Of a stretch of 13,702 nucleotides of DNA, positions 9,301 through 13,702 are shown one piece after another. Under the pieces are notes generated by a model that made no database searches, was not told where the DNA came from, and worked only from the letters and a program-made list of their open reading frames with translations. Positions within the stretch are counted from its first letter, which is position 1. Each line of letters starts with the position of its first letter. The position numbers and the translations under genes were made by a program. The stretch is from Phoronis ovalis (taxonomy: Eukaryota > Phoronida > Phoronidae), in the NCBI GenBank assembly GCA_028565635.1, contig JAOXYB010036662.1:1-13702 (forward strand), given 5' to 3'.

Positions 9301-11944
9301 GTTGTAGCCACTTGAGGACTAGTGCCAGGTACGGTTTGCCATTGAATAGATTTCACAGTATACAACAAATTGCCGTCCAAATACAGGTAATTTTTATATT
9401 GATCCTCAATCACTAACAAGAAATAGTTGGTATAAGATGATGCTCCAGCGCCAGCAGTCGTAGTGGTAAAATAATAGTCTGCCCCATATTGTTCAATAGG
9501 AGGGACTGCGATCATGGCAGGATCAGCTGGTTGACTTATATCCTGTTGACTGATAACAAACTGTATCACTAAGATAGGATTTGAAGCAGATATTTTCTTG
9601 CTTTCCCCAGACGGGAAATTAAGCTCAACAAAGTCACTAGCGTTGTACAAATACTGATCGGCCAATCCAGATATAGAGACTGTGGTGCCTGCTTCGCTGG
9701 CAATGATGCGAAATATGTCGCCGGTATTTCTGTTAGGTATTGGTGTTGTTATAAACTCTTTTCCCCATGACTCTACTGGTGGCAGTTGTTCCACCAGATG
9801 GTCACGATAATCGCCTTGGATGGACGTTCGGATATTACCACTAAACATAGCTATATTTTTTGTAGATTCCACCTTTGTGCCTGTCAGATCACCCATAGAC
9901 TGGATTTGTAGCGTCTGATAACTGTTGATAGTAGTTGTAAACGTACCACCATTGGTATATGTCGCTCCGTTGAAAAATGCTTGGATATCAGTCACACCTG
10001 TTCGCTGAGGCGGGAATGTAATGGTGACCTGGGTATTGTCGTCAACACCAACAATACCAAACTGACACCTGATTGTAGGTGGTGCATAACTGACGGCATA
10101 ATATGTTTTACCAAGAACATCAATAGGGAGGGCAACGAACGCATCCGTAGAATATTCTTCCTTGTTGACTCCATAAACAATGACTTCTTCGGTAGCTTGG
10201 ATTCGAATGCCCTTGTTTGAGATTCCAGACCCTTGGTGACGCAAAGCTTTGTCAATATTAATCTAAAATTGAAAATAAGAATTCAATTGTAAAAGACATG
10301 TTTATGGATTATTACTGCAATAAGACTGAACCTAAATAAACAACAGAGAAGGCAAACCATTTCGTGTAGCCGAACTTATATTATTGCAATGGAATTTAAC
10401 CCAATGGTGCAGATGAAATTGCAAGCAAATAATATATGGCATGTTGTGAGAATACAAACATGCAATATTTAATATTAACTATTTCGACAATTTAGTTTTC
10501 CAAAAAGTTGCTGGAATGAAGTGTCCACGGGTATACGGGTCACTGGTAGCATACGGGAGTTAAGACAAAAACCATAATTTCTATTACAAAAGAAATGCAC
10601 TGGAGTAGTTGTTTGATAGATTCAACTCGTCCCCAGACCGATCAATGCAACAAAAGTAAATGTACCTCCTGAACTTGCCCTACAAGAACTGTGCCGCTGT
10701 AACTGTCAGCCCCTGTACCGGTATATCCCGGTGACGTCACCATATAGTTCGCGCTTGCTGCTTTAGTTGTGATGAATAATTCTAAAGGTAGGTTTGTAGG
10801 ATTTTCAATTATGTTGTCCATGAACATAACGACAAATTCCGTACCGGCATTGTCAAGGATAGCGGCTGAAAAATATGAGACAAGGAAGAGATTGGTAAAT
10901 TTGGTTTGTGAATGTCGGAAAGTTCACCAGTGTATCAAAATAAACAGTGCGTACTACGACTTGTACAGTAATCTTTCCACCTATCGCAGTGCATAAATAT
11001 GTATTCATCAGTTTATGACTCAAAAGATAATGAAGTCTTGATTGCTTGTACTTGATGTAAATGGTAAACAAGTAAGTTCTTTAAGGAACAAGACGTGTTG
11101 TGAGTCATAACATCTTTATATAAAGTTTTAATATATTTGTATCCGTTGTTTGTGTAAAAAAGTTTAAAAGTGGAATGAGATAAGTTTTTTCGAGCTTTAC
11201 AGTTCATATAAACAATAAGGTACAAAAAAATATATATAAGAATGTTCAGGAAACTTGTAAATGTACAAAGTCATGTCCTGCAATACAAGTACAACTGGAA
11301 GAGCATATATTATCAAAACCACTACAGGATGGCAAACCATGAAATCAGAAGTTGCTACAATAAGAGAATAATCAAAATATGGCTTTTTTTTAATATCAGG
11401 CTTTACATTACATCATGTATATATGAATTAAAACTGAGTATTATTTACTAAGGGTGGATAACTTATTTATACAAGAAGACAATTCCTCCAATAACTGTGG
11501 ATTGAAGTGATTATATCCCGGGACTATACACAATGACTATGACACATACTGATGAACACAGAATTGCAATTGTACATTTAATTTGTACATCAAATAAATT
11601 CAAGAGATAAAACACACCTGCATTTGATTGACAGAAAAACAAAGTTAAACAGCACGTCGCGTTGACACACCCTCGCTATAAATTATGATATTAAAGCAAT
11701 TTCATTTCATTTGCAACTCTTTATATTTTTGTAACATGCTATTTATTCGCCACCTGGTGTTTACATTCTGTTTTTCACAGTGTTGGCCTGAATAAGTTCA
11801 TGACATTTTAAAATTAAAATTGTATCAAATGCTTCACGAGTGTCGTTGATAAATGTTAAAAATCAATAGAAACAAATACTTACATGATTGGTGTACAATA
11901 CAACCTAATAATAACACACCCAATGCCGTTGTACTGATGGCCAT
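211..11944 (-). CDS. Secreted multidomain IgGFc-type / SUEL lectin / discoidin / sushi protein (partial, 16 exons)
   Basis: Overall gene model. Joined minus-strand exons: 11944-11884, 10865-10666, 10262-9165, 9055-8965, 8606-8329, 7182-6085, 5721-5631, 5277-5173, 4939-3651, 3334-3247, 3024-2938, 2768-2439, 1903-1607, 1011-872, 699-552, 384-211. Every intron starts GT and ends AG, and all junctions keep frame (5,575 nt, 1,858 complete codons). Domain order: signal peptide (1-20), IgGFc-type domain 1 (about 22-453), metal-loop pair, domain 2 (about 511-942), metal-loop pair and Thr/Pro linker, domain 3 (about 1009-1437), metal-loop pair and Pro/Glu linker, SUEL lectin (about 1500-1605), Cys-rich region plus F5/8 type C (about 1607-1800), sushi (about 1804-1858). 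The 3' end lies outside the window. An extracellular binding or matrix protein is inferred from the modules. I know no specific orthologue, so I give no gene symbol. Confidence 0.9.
552..699 (-). CDS. Exon 15: C-terminal part of F5/8 type C domain
   Basis: This exon is 148 nt, phase 0 to phase 1, with acceptor TTGTTCTCCAG and donor GTAGGT. It encodes residues 1752-1800: VFHGNTDARAPIIRYFD, then VARYIRIQALNYHG and AGHVEFLRC. These are the classical closing motifs of discoidin domains (Gly-Asn-Thr-Asp; Ala-Arg-Tyr-Ile-Arg; Glu-x-x-x-Cys). Discoidin domains usually bind phospholipid, collagen or glycans. The closing cysteine normally pairs with one at the domain start. Confidence 0.88.
872..1011 (-). 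CDS. Exon 14: middle of F5/8 type C (discoidin) domain
   Basis: This exon is 140 nt, phase 1 to phase 0, with acceptor TTTTTATTATAG and donor GTAAGA. It encodes residues 1706-1751, with YNISGVILQGR, WIAEFAVWFSIHGNDW and NNTLDGHIK. This is the core of a coagulation factor 5/8 type C domain (Leu-Gly, hydrophobic strand, Gln-Gly-Arg, then Ser-x-x-Gly-x-x-Trp). Two N-glycosylation sequons are visible (NIS, NNT). Confidence 0.87.
1012..1606 (-). other. Intron 13
   Basis: This 595-base intron interrupts the discoidin domain. It contains a likely MITE (1140-1433), which accounts for about half of its length. The rest is AT-rich with no recognisable feature. Confidence 0.8.
1140..1433. mobile_element. 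MITE-like non-autonomous DNA element in intron 13
   Basis: A 294-bp insert has GC-rich ends that are imperfect inverted repeats: GGGGGCTGTAGGGGGGTA on the left, and GAGGTGGGTAGGGGGTAAC on the reverse complement of the right end. Identical CTTAAT hexamers flank it (1134-1139 and 1434-1439), containing TTAA, as expected of a target-site duplication. Inside are two copies of TGTTAAGTGCGAGCAG 33 bp apart (1181, 1214), other GCGAGCA words near both ends, and long T runs. It has no coding capacity. The superfamily is not identified; TTAA could suggest a piggyBac-like element. Confidence 0.55.
1607..1903 (-). CDS. Exon 13: Cys-rich region and start of F5/8 type C domain
   Basis: This exon is 297 nt, phase 1-1, with acceptor TTGTTTGCAG and donor GTAAGT. 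It encodes residues 1607-1704. The last third (MAWCPEDCDR then SYVQIDLG) is the typical discoidin strand ending Gln-Ile-Asp-Leu-Gly. The preceding stretch (about residues 1610-1680) holds several cysteines (HCAPFSFHESLCESWC, HCHNHSAMC) that I cannot assign to a family. It may be an insertion within the discoidin N-terminal half or a separate small domain. Potential N-glycosylation sites occur at the NGS created by the exon 12-13 junction and at NHS. Confidence 0.82.
1904..2438 (-). other. Intron 12
   Basis: This 535-base intron lies between the lectin exon and the Cys-rich/discoidin exon. It is AT-rich and I see no repeat or exon in it. Confidence 0.75.
2439..2768 (-). CDS. Exon 12: SUEL-type (galactose/rhamnose-binding) lectin domain
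   Basis: One symmetrical exon (330 nt, phase 1-1; acceptor GTTGTTACAG, donor GTAAGT) encodes a single domain, residues 1497-1605. It shows the SUEL pattern: CxxxxxxLQC followed by GEILRIVSAHFGR, a CxxxxxC-like middle, WCQHQPICTIDVSSPHFG, then C..C.KYVDIHYMC at the end. In sea urchin egg lectin and fish rhamnose-binding lectins this fold binds galactose or rhamnose; it also occurs in latrophilins and polycystin-type proteins. The middle is somewhat longer than in typical fish domains (insert around ENPTEYMEGYWVEKTC). The ending GGCNAC replaces the usual Gly-Asp-Pro-Cys turn, so sugar binding cannot be assumed. Confidence 0.85.
2938..3024 (-). CDS. Exon 11: degenerate second loop and Pro/Glu linker
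   Basis: This 87-nt exon has phase 1 at both ends, acceptor ACTGTTTTTTAG and donor GTAACT. It encodes residues 1468-1495. The second loop reads DDDNDGSYEEDC, in which the usual hydrophobic-Asp-Glu end is Tyr-Glu-Glu. It is followed by a linker with VVEPEPDYTPEPE. The linker is acidic and proline-rich, unlike the Thr-rich linkers after domains 1 and 2. It leads directly into the lectin exon. Confidence 0.8.
3074..3191. repeat. Three-copy minisatellite, 39-40 bp unit
   Basis: Copies start at 3074, 3114 and 3153. Each carries ACGAATATAAGGGTAAATA; the second and third begin CACATCAACG. The unit ends in the self-complementary ACATGTACATGT (degenerate in copies 1 and 3). It lies in intron 10 between the two metal-loop exons of repeat 3. 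Confidence 0.88.
3247..3334 (-). CDS. Exon 10: first metal-binding loop after domain 3
   Basis: This 88-nt exon, phase 0 to phase 1, has acceptor GATGTTTCAG and donor GTAAGA. It encodes residues 1438-1466, beginning CVRSPMSPA and containing DGIDNDCDGLIDEEIC. It corresponds to exons 4 and 7 but is one codon shorter. The loop's acidic positions and the bracketing cysteines are intact. Confidence 0.85.
3335..3650 (-). other. Intron 9
   Basis: This 316-base intron separates domain 3 from its metal-loop exon. It holds no feature I can recognise. Confidence 0.7.
3651..4939 (-). CDS. Exon 9: complete IgGFc-type domain 3 in one exon
   Basis: This exon is 1,289 nt, phase 1 to phase 0, encoding residues 1009-1437, with acceptor TTGTTCTTTTAG and donor GTGAGA. 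It holds the whole domain that is split over two exons in repeats 1 and 2: LDNVGTEFLLMFMDN at the start, VVVYGLNKEQYSTDAF, EYYTVSYAPP, DLTGT, SRDHLVEQLTPVNSWGR, TTGDLFRIVAS, PADPSLV..PVEQY and a closing VKFGGIMYGVGDRQSYA. It is clearly more diverged than repeats 1 and 2 are from each other. It lacks the lone cysteine of those repeats; the aligned residues read TRTEFG. The full-length match confirms the splice joins used in the other two repeats. Confidence 0.92.
5173..5277 (-). CDS. Exon 8: second loop and Thr/Pro linker before domain 3
   Basis: This exon is 105 nt, phase 1 at both ends, with acceptor TTTTTTTTAG and donor GTGACC. It encodes residues 974-1007: the second loop DNDFDSLIDEDC, then a linker rich in Thr and Pro (about 24 residues, with TTTTMTPTTT at its centre). 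The loop has Ser where the first repeat has Gly after the third Asp, so it may bind metal less well. The linker is a candidate for mucin-like O-glycosylation. As a symmetrical phase 1-1 exon it can be gained or lost without breaking the frame. Confidence 0.8.
5278..5630 (-). other. Intron 7
   Basis: This 353-base intron separates the two metal-loop exons after domain 2. It contains a strong hairpin (5438-5463) and is otherwise featureless. Confidence 0.72.
5438..5463. repeat. Perfect 11-bp inverted repeat with 4-nt loop
   Basis: GGAAAAGGGAA (5438-5448) is followed by the loop CAAT and the exact complement TTCCCTTTTCC (5453-5463). It sits in intron 7. No function is evident. Confidence 0.8.
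5631..5721 (-). CDS. Exon 7: first metal-binding loop after domain 2
   Basis: This 91-nt exon is the exact length counterpart of exon 4, in phase 0 to phase 1, with acceptor TTTTAACCCAG and donor GTGAGT. It encodes residues 943-972 with the loop motif DQIDNDCDGRVDEEMC followed by YDGL. Compared with exon 4 the first Gly is Gln, but the central Asp-Asn-Asp-Cys-Asp-Gly and the Asp-Glu-Glu end are kept. The three cysteine positions are also conserved. Confidence 0.85.
5722..6084 (-). other. Intron 6
   Basis: This 363-base intron follows the core exon of domain 2. The equivalent intron in repeat 1 (9056-9164) is only 109 bases. I see no feature in it. Confidence 0.7.
6085..7182 (-). CDS. Exon 6: core of IgGFc-type domain 2
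   Basis: This exon is 1,098 nt, exactly the length of exon 3, phase 0 to phase 0, encoding residues 577-942. It runs from INIDNALRHQG to GQRLEKIN with donor GTAAGT at 6084. The family-like motifs of exon 3 recur: VIVYGVNKEEYSTDSF, DVLGRNYYAVSYAPP, RDHLVEQLAPVESWGK, NTGDIFRIIASEAGTTV, DPAMISVPPIEQY and VTFGGILYGAGDKESYA. The lone cysteine of exon 3 is conserved (TGC at 6987-6985). Hand alignment to exon 3 gives 59 differences in 366 residues and no gaps, so the two are products of a fairly recent tandem duplication. Confidence 0.9.
7183..8328 (-). other. Intron 5
   Basis: This is the longest intron here (1,146 bases), within IgGFc-type domain 2 at the same position and phase as intron 2 of domain 1. 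It includes a short direct repeat at 8205-8237. Open frames on the plus strand around 7425-7643 and 7784-7999 are AT-rich chance frames without recognisable motifs. Confidence 0.72.
8205..8237. repeat. Short direct repeat, 19-bp period
   Basis: TAATAAAAGCCAGA occurs at 8205-8218 and again at 8224-8237, in intron 5. Confidence 0.75.
8329..8606 (-). CDS. Exon 5: second loop, Thr linker and start of IgGFc-type domain 2
   Basis: The acceptor is TGTTCTTGACAG; the exon is 278 nt, entering in phase 1 and leaving in phase 0 at GTACTA. It first completes the loop pair with DEDLDGRVDEDC (residues 484-495), then has a run of six threonines (500-505). It then starts the second IgGFc-type domain (about 511-576) with FLDNAGTDFLIMFMDN and LPLELFITTK, ending IGQVKE. 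In repeats 1 and 3 an intron separates linker and domain just before this LDN motif. Here that intron is absent, so loop, linker and domain start are fused in one exon. Confidence 0.87.
8607..8964 (-). other. Intron 4
   Basis: This 358-base AT-rich intron splits the metal-loop pair after domain 1. I see no feature in it. Confidence 0.7.
8965..9055 (-). CDS. Exon 4: first metal-binding loop after domain 1
   Basis: This 91-nt exon follows a TTTTTTTTCCAG acceptor and ends at donor GTCAGT in phase 1. It encodes residues 454-483 and contains the motif DGVDNDCDGKIDEETC. The spaced acidic residues with a central Asn-Asp-Cys-Asp-Gly and a Asp-Glu-Glu end are the hallmark of MopE-type metal-binding motifs and resemble thrombospondin type 3 calcium loops. 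Three cysteines here and one in exon 5 bracket the loop pair. The exon has exactly the same length as exon 7. Calcium is the likely ligand, by analogy only. Confidence 0.85.
9165..10262 (-). CDS. Exon 3: core of IgGFc-type domain 1
   Basis: This exon is 1,098 nt, phase 0 to phase 0, encoding residues 88-453. It runs from INIDKALRHQG to GQRLERIN, with donor GTGAGT at 9164. Family-like motifs in order: VIVYGVNKEEYSTDAF, DVLGKTYYAVSYAPP, DNTQVTITFP, a DLTGT turn followed by IAMFSGN, YRDHLVEQLPPVESWGK, NTGDIFRIIAS, a DPAM..PPIEQY segment, and a closing VTFGGILYGAGDKESYA. The domain has a single cysteine (TGT at 10067-10065). It is about 84% identical over 366 residues to exon 6 by hand alignment. 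The frame remains open past the donor for only a few codons that have no counterpart in the paralogue. Confidence 0.9.
10263..10665 (-). other. Intron 2
   Basis: This 403-base intron lies inside IgGFc-type domain 1, phase 0, immediately before the INID motif. I see no feature in it. Confidence 0.72.
10666..10865 (-). CDS. Exon 2: N-terminal part of IgGFc-type domain 1
   Basis: The acceptor is CATATTTTTCAG and the donor GTACAT follows GAG at 10666; the exon enters in phase 1 and leaves in phase 0. It encodes residues 22-87, with the motifs LDNAGTEFVVMFMDN and LPLELFITTK, ending in VGQVQE. The same string of motifs opens the second and third repeats. The pattern (Asp-Asn-x-Gly-Thr-x-Phe, then Met-Phe-Met-Asp-Asn) matches the start of the IgGFc-binding protein N-terminal family (PF17517 by my recollection). 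The flanking reading frame continues past the donor but loses similarity to the other repeats there, which supports the splice site. Confidence 0.87.
10866..11883 (-). other. Intron 1
   Basis: This 1,018-base intron follows the signal-peptide exon. It is strongly AT-rich, with stop-rich frames on both strands, and I found no exon, RNA gene or clear repeat in it. It would be the usual place for intronic enhancers, but no specific site can be supported. Confidence 0.7.
11884..11944 (-). CDS. Exon 1: start codon and signal peptide
   Basis: The exon encodes 20 residues starting MAISTTALG, with a hydrophobic core (residues 7-17, ALGVLLLGCIV) typical of a signal peptide. It ends in a strong donor (GTAAGT at 11883-11878) in phase 1; the split serine codon is completed in exon 2. 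Cleavage probably falls near the exon junction, so the first IgGFc-type domain begins almost at the mature N-terminus. The start is chosen because it is the ATG immediately before the hydrophobic run. A pyrimidine-rich tract and TTGCAG end one base before this ATG (11946), so a non-coding 5' exon may lie upstream. Confidence 0.85.
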
Positions 11945-12630
11945 ACTGCAAGACAGAAAAACCAAATGGTATTTATTCGAATTGTATTTACATGTAGCAA
12001 ATACATGTAACAAAAACAAAAAAAAACACTGCAGTAAGAACACATTAAAGGGCAATCGGAATTGGTCCCAACACTTTTCTATTAAACAATTATCGTCTTT
12101 CAAAATTAACAAAAAATTCTCATGCAGCAATGCTCCGATGGTCTGATTTTGTTATTATCAAGTGAAAAATATATGAATATTTCTCTTGTAGCACAATATT
12201 TGTTGAAGTTTAACTCAATAAATACGAAGGGACCGTACAATGATTTAACCATCTGTCTTGTTTATATACACGTGTAGGTTTGTATTTTCTTCGGATAACA
12301 ACGAACTAACGCAAATATACGTAGTATTGCTGTATCAATAATTTCGGATGAGTTTTTATTAAATTCGAAAGACGTACGATAGTATTCGGAATAGGAAAGT
12401 GTTAGGACCAATACGTCAGAAAAAAGTGGGCCTATTATTAGGACTGTCTTCTAGTGTATACCGATGGCTTTCGTAATCGCTCGGCTCAAAGAAATAAAAA
12501 TAGTCCGGATTTTGTGACGGTTCGTGCTATGCCTCAGACTACTACCGACGGGTGAGGATTGCCTAACGTCACGAATTCTTGTGTAGCAAATCACAGTGAA
12601 AATGACCAACCGTCCAAAATGTCTATAATC

Positions 12631-12667
12631 CCTGAGACTAATAAAACTTAGTTATATTAGTCTCAGG
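12631..12667. repeat. Perfect 13-bp hairpin
   Basis: CCTGAGACTAATA (12631-12643) is followed by an 11-nt loop and its exact complement TATTAGTCTCAGG (12655-12667). An outer, imperfect inverted pair (12551-12564 with 12665-12678, 12 of 14 matching) overlaps its right arm, so alternative foldings are possible. Confidence 0.75.
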
Positions 12668-12744
12668 TAATCCTTACCATACTATTTAAAATATTTACAA
12701 AACTACTAGAACAGTATATTTCCTCCATGAGTTTGCCTTCCAAT

Positions 12745-12803
12745 CCGGGGGGTACTCATCCCCTATGACTTTAGGGTAGGTAGTTTTTGCGCATGTTTTG
12801 TCT
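12745..12803. repeat. Possible fragment of a dispersed repeat
   Basis: The segment with CCGGGGGGTACTC, AGGGTAGGTAGTTTTTGCGC and TTTTGTCT stands out from its AT-rich surroundings. From memory it recalls an interspersed repeat seen in cnidarian and other marine invertebrate genomes; this is an unverified impression. Confidence 0.3.
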
Positions 12804-13455
12804 ATATGCCAGTGCAGACGGAGTTCCAAATAGTGATCGGAGTAGTCAAAGTTGAAGTTCTATAAGCACAAAGTATCATGCAGGAGTGTAATTTTTAAGG
12901 ATTGCATACTTTTTGGATAATTATCACCTTCTCTGTGATTTTCTACAAAAAAATTGAGACGGCGTTCTGCAAGCTTTCACCCGTCAGATGTAATCTGAGG
13001 CCCGGTGAGGCGTAGTGCAAACTCACGAAAAAAGGACTACGGAAATAAATGCTACAATTTTATATATCGTAGTCTCTTGCATGCAGCAAGACTGAATATT
13101 TACTCCTGCTTGCCCCTGTTTCTTATCCAAAATTCCAGATGTAACCAAAACTGATGTTTGCCGTATATAAAATATCTTTTAAAGCAGAATTAAAATAAGA
13201 TTTGCATGATTTATAATGTTTTAAAATATGTTTGTTTATGCTAAATAAAATATTTTTATTCAATAAATTTCCACATTTTATATAACGAAATGCTAAAAAA
13301 ACAACGTTAGAAAACACGTCCCGAAAGGCTGCCCAAACCAGGAACAAAATTCGGGACATCAAAGGAAAGTTGTTGTGACGTAAGAACATCGATCACGTGA
13401 TACTCAACACGGCATCCACCGATGAAAACGAATTAAATAGTAGTTACGATTCTGG

Positions 13456-13461
13456 TTTATT
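13456..13461 (-). terminator. Candidate polyadenylation signal AATAAA
   Basis: TTTATT on the plus strand reads AATAAA on the minus strand, 33 bases downstream of the stop of the possible terminal exon at 13494-13648. The hexamer is common in AT-rich DNA, so it depends on that exon being real. Confidence 0.3.
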
Positions 13462-13493
13462 ACAACTTAGTTTTGAAGCAGAAGAAAAGTAAA

Positions 13494-13648
13494 TTACACA
13501 TAATGAAAGTTCGATAGCATAGTGGGTGGAGGTGGCGATTTGGAGGTTTTGCCATATCGATTTGAACCATAATTTGACATGACGGTAGAGGTGGAAATTT
13601 CGACCGAGATTGACCTCGCCAAAACGCCTGAGCCACAGAGGACTGGTG
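13494..13648 (-). CDS. Possible terminal coding exon of an upstream neighbouring gene
   Basis: On the minus strand an acceptor-like TTATATTTTTTTAG precedes 13648. From there 50 sense codons (entered in phase 1) run to TAA at 13496-13494. The segment is visibly richer in G and C than its flanks. The encoded end is hydrophilic, with NYGSNRYGKTSKSPPPP and a closing FHYV; I recognise no family. A minus-strand AATAAA lies at 13461-13456, 33 bases past the stop, fitting a short 3' UTR. If real, it belongs to a different gene whose 3' end lies about 1.5 kb upstream of exon 1. A 27-codon plus-strand frame from 13579 overlaps and is the alternative. Confidence 0.35.
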
Positions 13649-13702
13649 CTAAAAAAATATAAAACGAATAAAAAATATGAAATGAATGAAATAAATATAT
13701 TT

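Larger units (their letters stand above)
12531..13001. mobile_element. Possible foldback/MITE-like element with 25-bp inverted arms
   Basis: The left arm, 12531-12555 (GCCTCAGACTAC...GACGGGTGA), and the reverse complement of 12977-13001 (GCCTCAGATTAC...GACGGGTGA) match at 21 of 25 positions without gaps, with 421 bp between them. Inside are a perfect 13-bp hairpin and a G-run segment at 12745-12803. No target-site duplication was found, so the limits are uncertain and this may be two decayed copies of a repeat in opposite orientation. Confidence 0.4.
11946..13493. other. Upstream region of the gene, non-coding
   Basis: A pyrimidine-rich tract ending TTGCAG abuts the start codon region (to 11946), so part of this stretch may be a 5' UTR intron with an unseen first exon. 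Inverted repeats lie at 12531-13001 and 12631-12667. I could not fix a promoter or transcription start: TATA-like AT strings are too frequent here to be informative. Confidence 0.55.

Noticed and set aside
11834-12130. A 98-codon minus-strand frame starting upstream of the signal-peptide ATG
   Set aside because: Upstream codons are AT-rich and low-complexity and cross the pyrimidine tract of the acceptor; only the part from 11944 to 11884 looks coding.
13044-13056. TATA-like string (ATATATAAAATTG on the minus strand) as a promoter
   Set aside because: Similar strings occur repeatedly in this AT-rich DNA and no initiator or first exon could be tied to it.
13123-13389. An 88-codon minus-strand frame near the right end
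   Set aside because: It is rich in Phe, Ile, Lys, Asn and Tyr as expected from AT-rich DNA, and has no domain and no supporting splice or start context.

Overview
This window is animal genomic DNA, AT-rich outside its exons. Nearly all of it is one gene on the minus strand, interrupted by many short introns with GT..AG ends. I could rebuild 16 coding exons, from a signal-peptide exon (ATG at 11944) to a sushi-domain exon ending at 211. All 15 exon junctions keep one reading frame, giving 1,858 complete codons. The gene runs off the left edge of the window, so its C-terminus is not seen. Module choice, intron sizes and repeats suggest a marine invertebrate; I cannot name the phylum with confidence.

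The predicted protein is secreted and modular. In order it has a signal peptide, three tandem IgGFc-binding-protein N-terminal-type domains, a SUEL-type (galactose/rhamnose-binding) lectin domain, a cysteine-rich stretch leading into an F5/8 type C (discoidin) domain, and a sushi/CCP domain. Each IgGFc-type domain is followed by a pair of Asp-rich, cysteine-bracketed metal-binding loops of the MopE / thrombospondin-3 kind. Thr- or Pro/Glu-rich linkers follow the loops. Lectin, discoidin and sushi modules usually bind carbohydrate, membrane or protein surfaces, so a role in mucus, matrix or innate immune recognition is a reasonable inference, but it is not shown by the sequence.

Layout from right to left, in the direction of transcription: 13702-11946 is upstream DNA, with a possible last exon of a neighbouring minus-strand gene at 13648-13494 and a foldback-like repeat at 12531-13001. 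Exon 1 is at 11944-11884. IgGFc repeat 1 is exons 2-4 (10865-8965), repeat 2 is exons 5-7 (8606-5631), and repeat 3 is exons 8-10 (5277-3247). Exon 11 (3024-2938) is a loop plus linker. Exon 12 (2768-2439) is the lectin. Exons 13-15 (1903-552) are the Cys-rich and discoidin part. Exon 16 (384-211) is sushi. A likely MITE (1140-1433) and a three-copy minisatellite (3074-3191) lie in introns.

The most informative points are the recent internal duplication (repeats 1 and 2 have core exons of identical length and about 84% protein identity), the different intron patterns of the three repeats, and the phase-1 boundaries around the modules, which fit growth by exon shuffling and tandem duplication.
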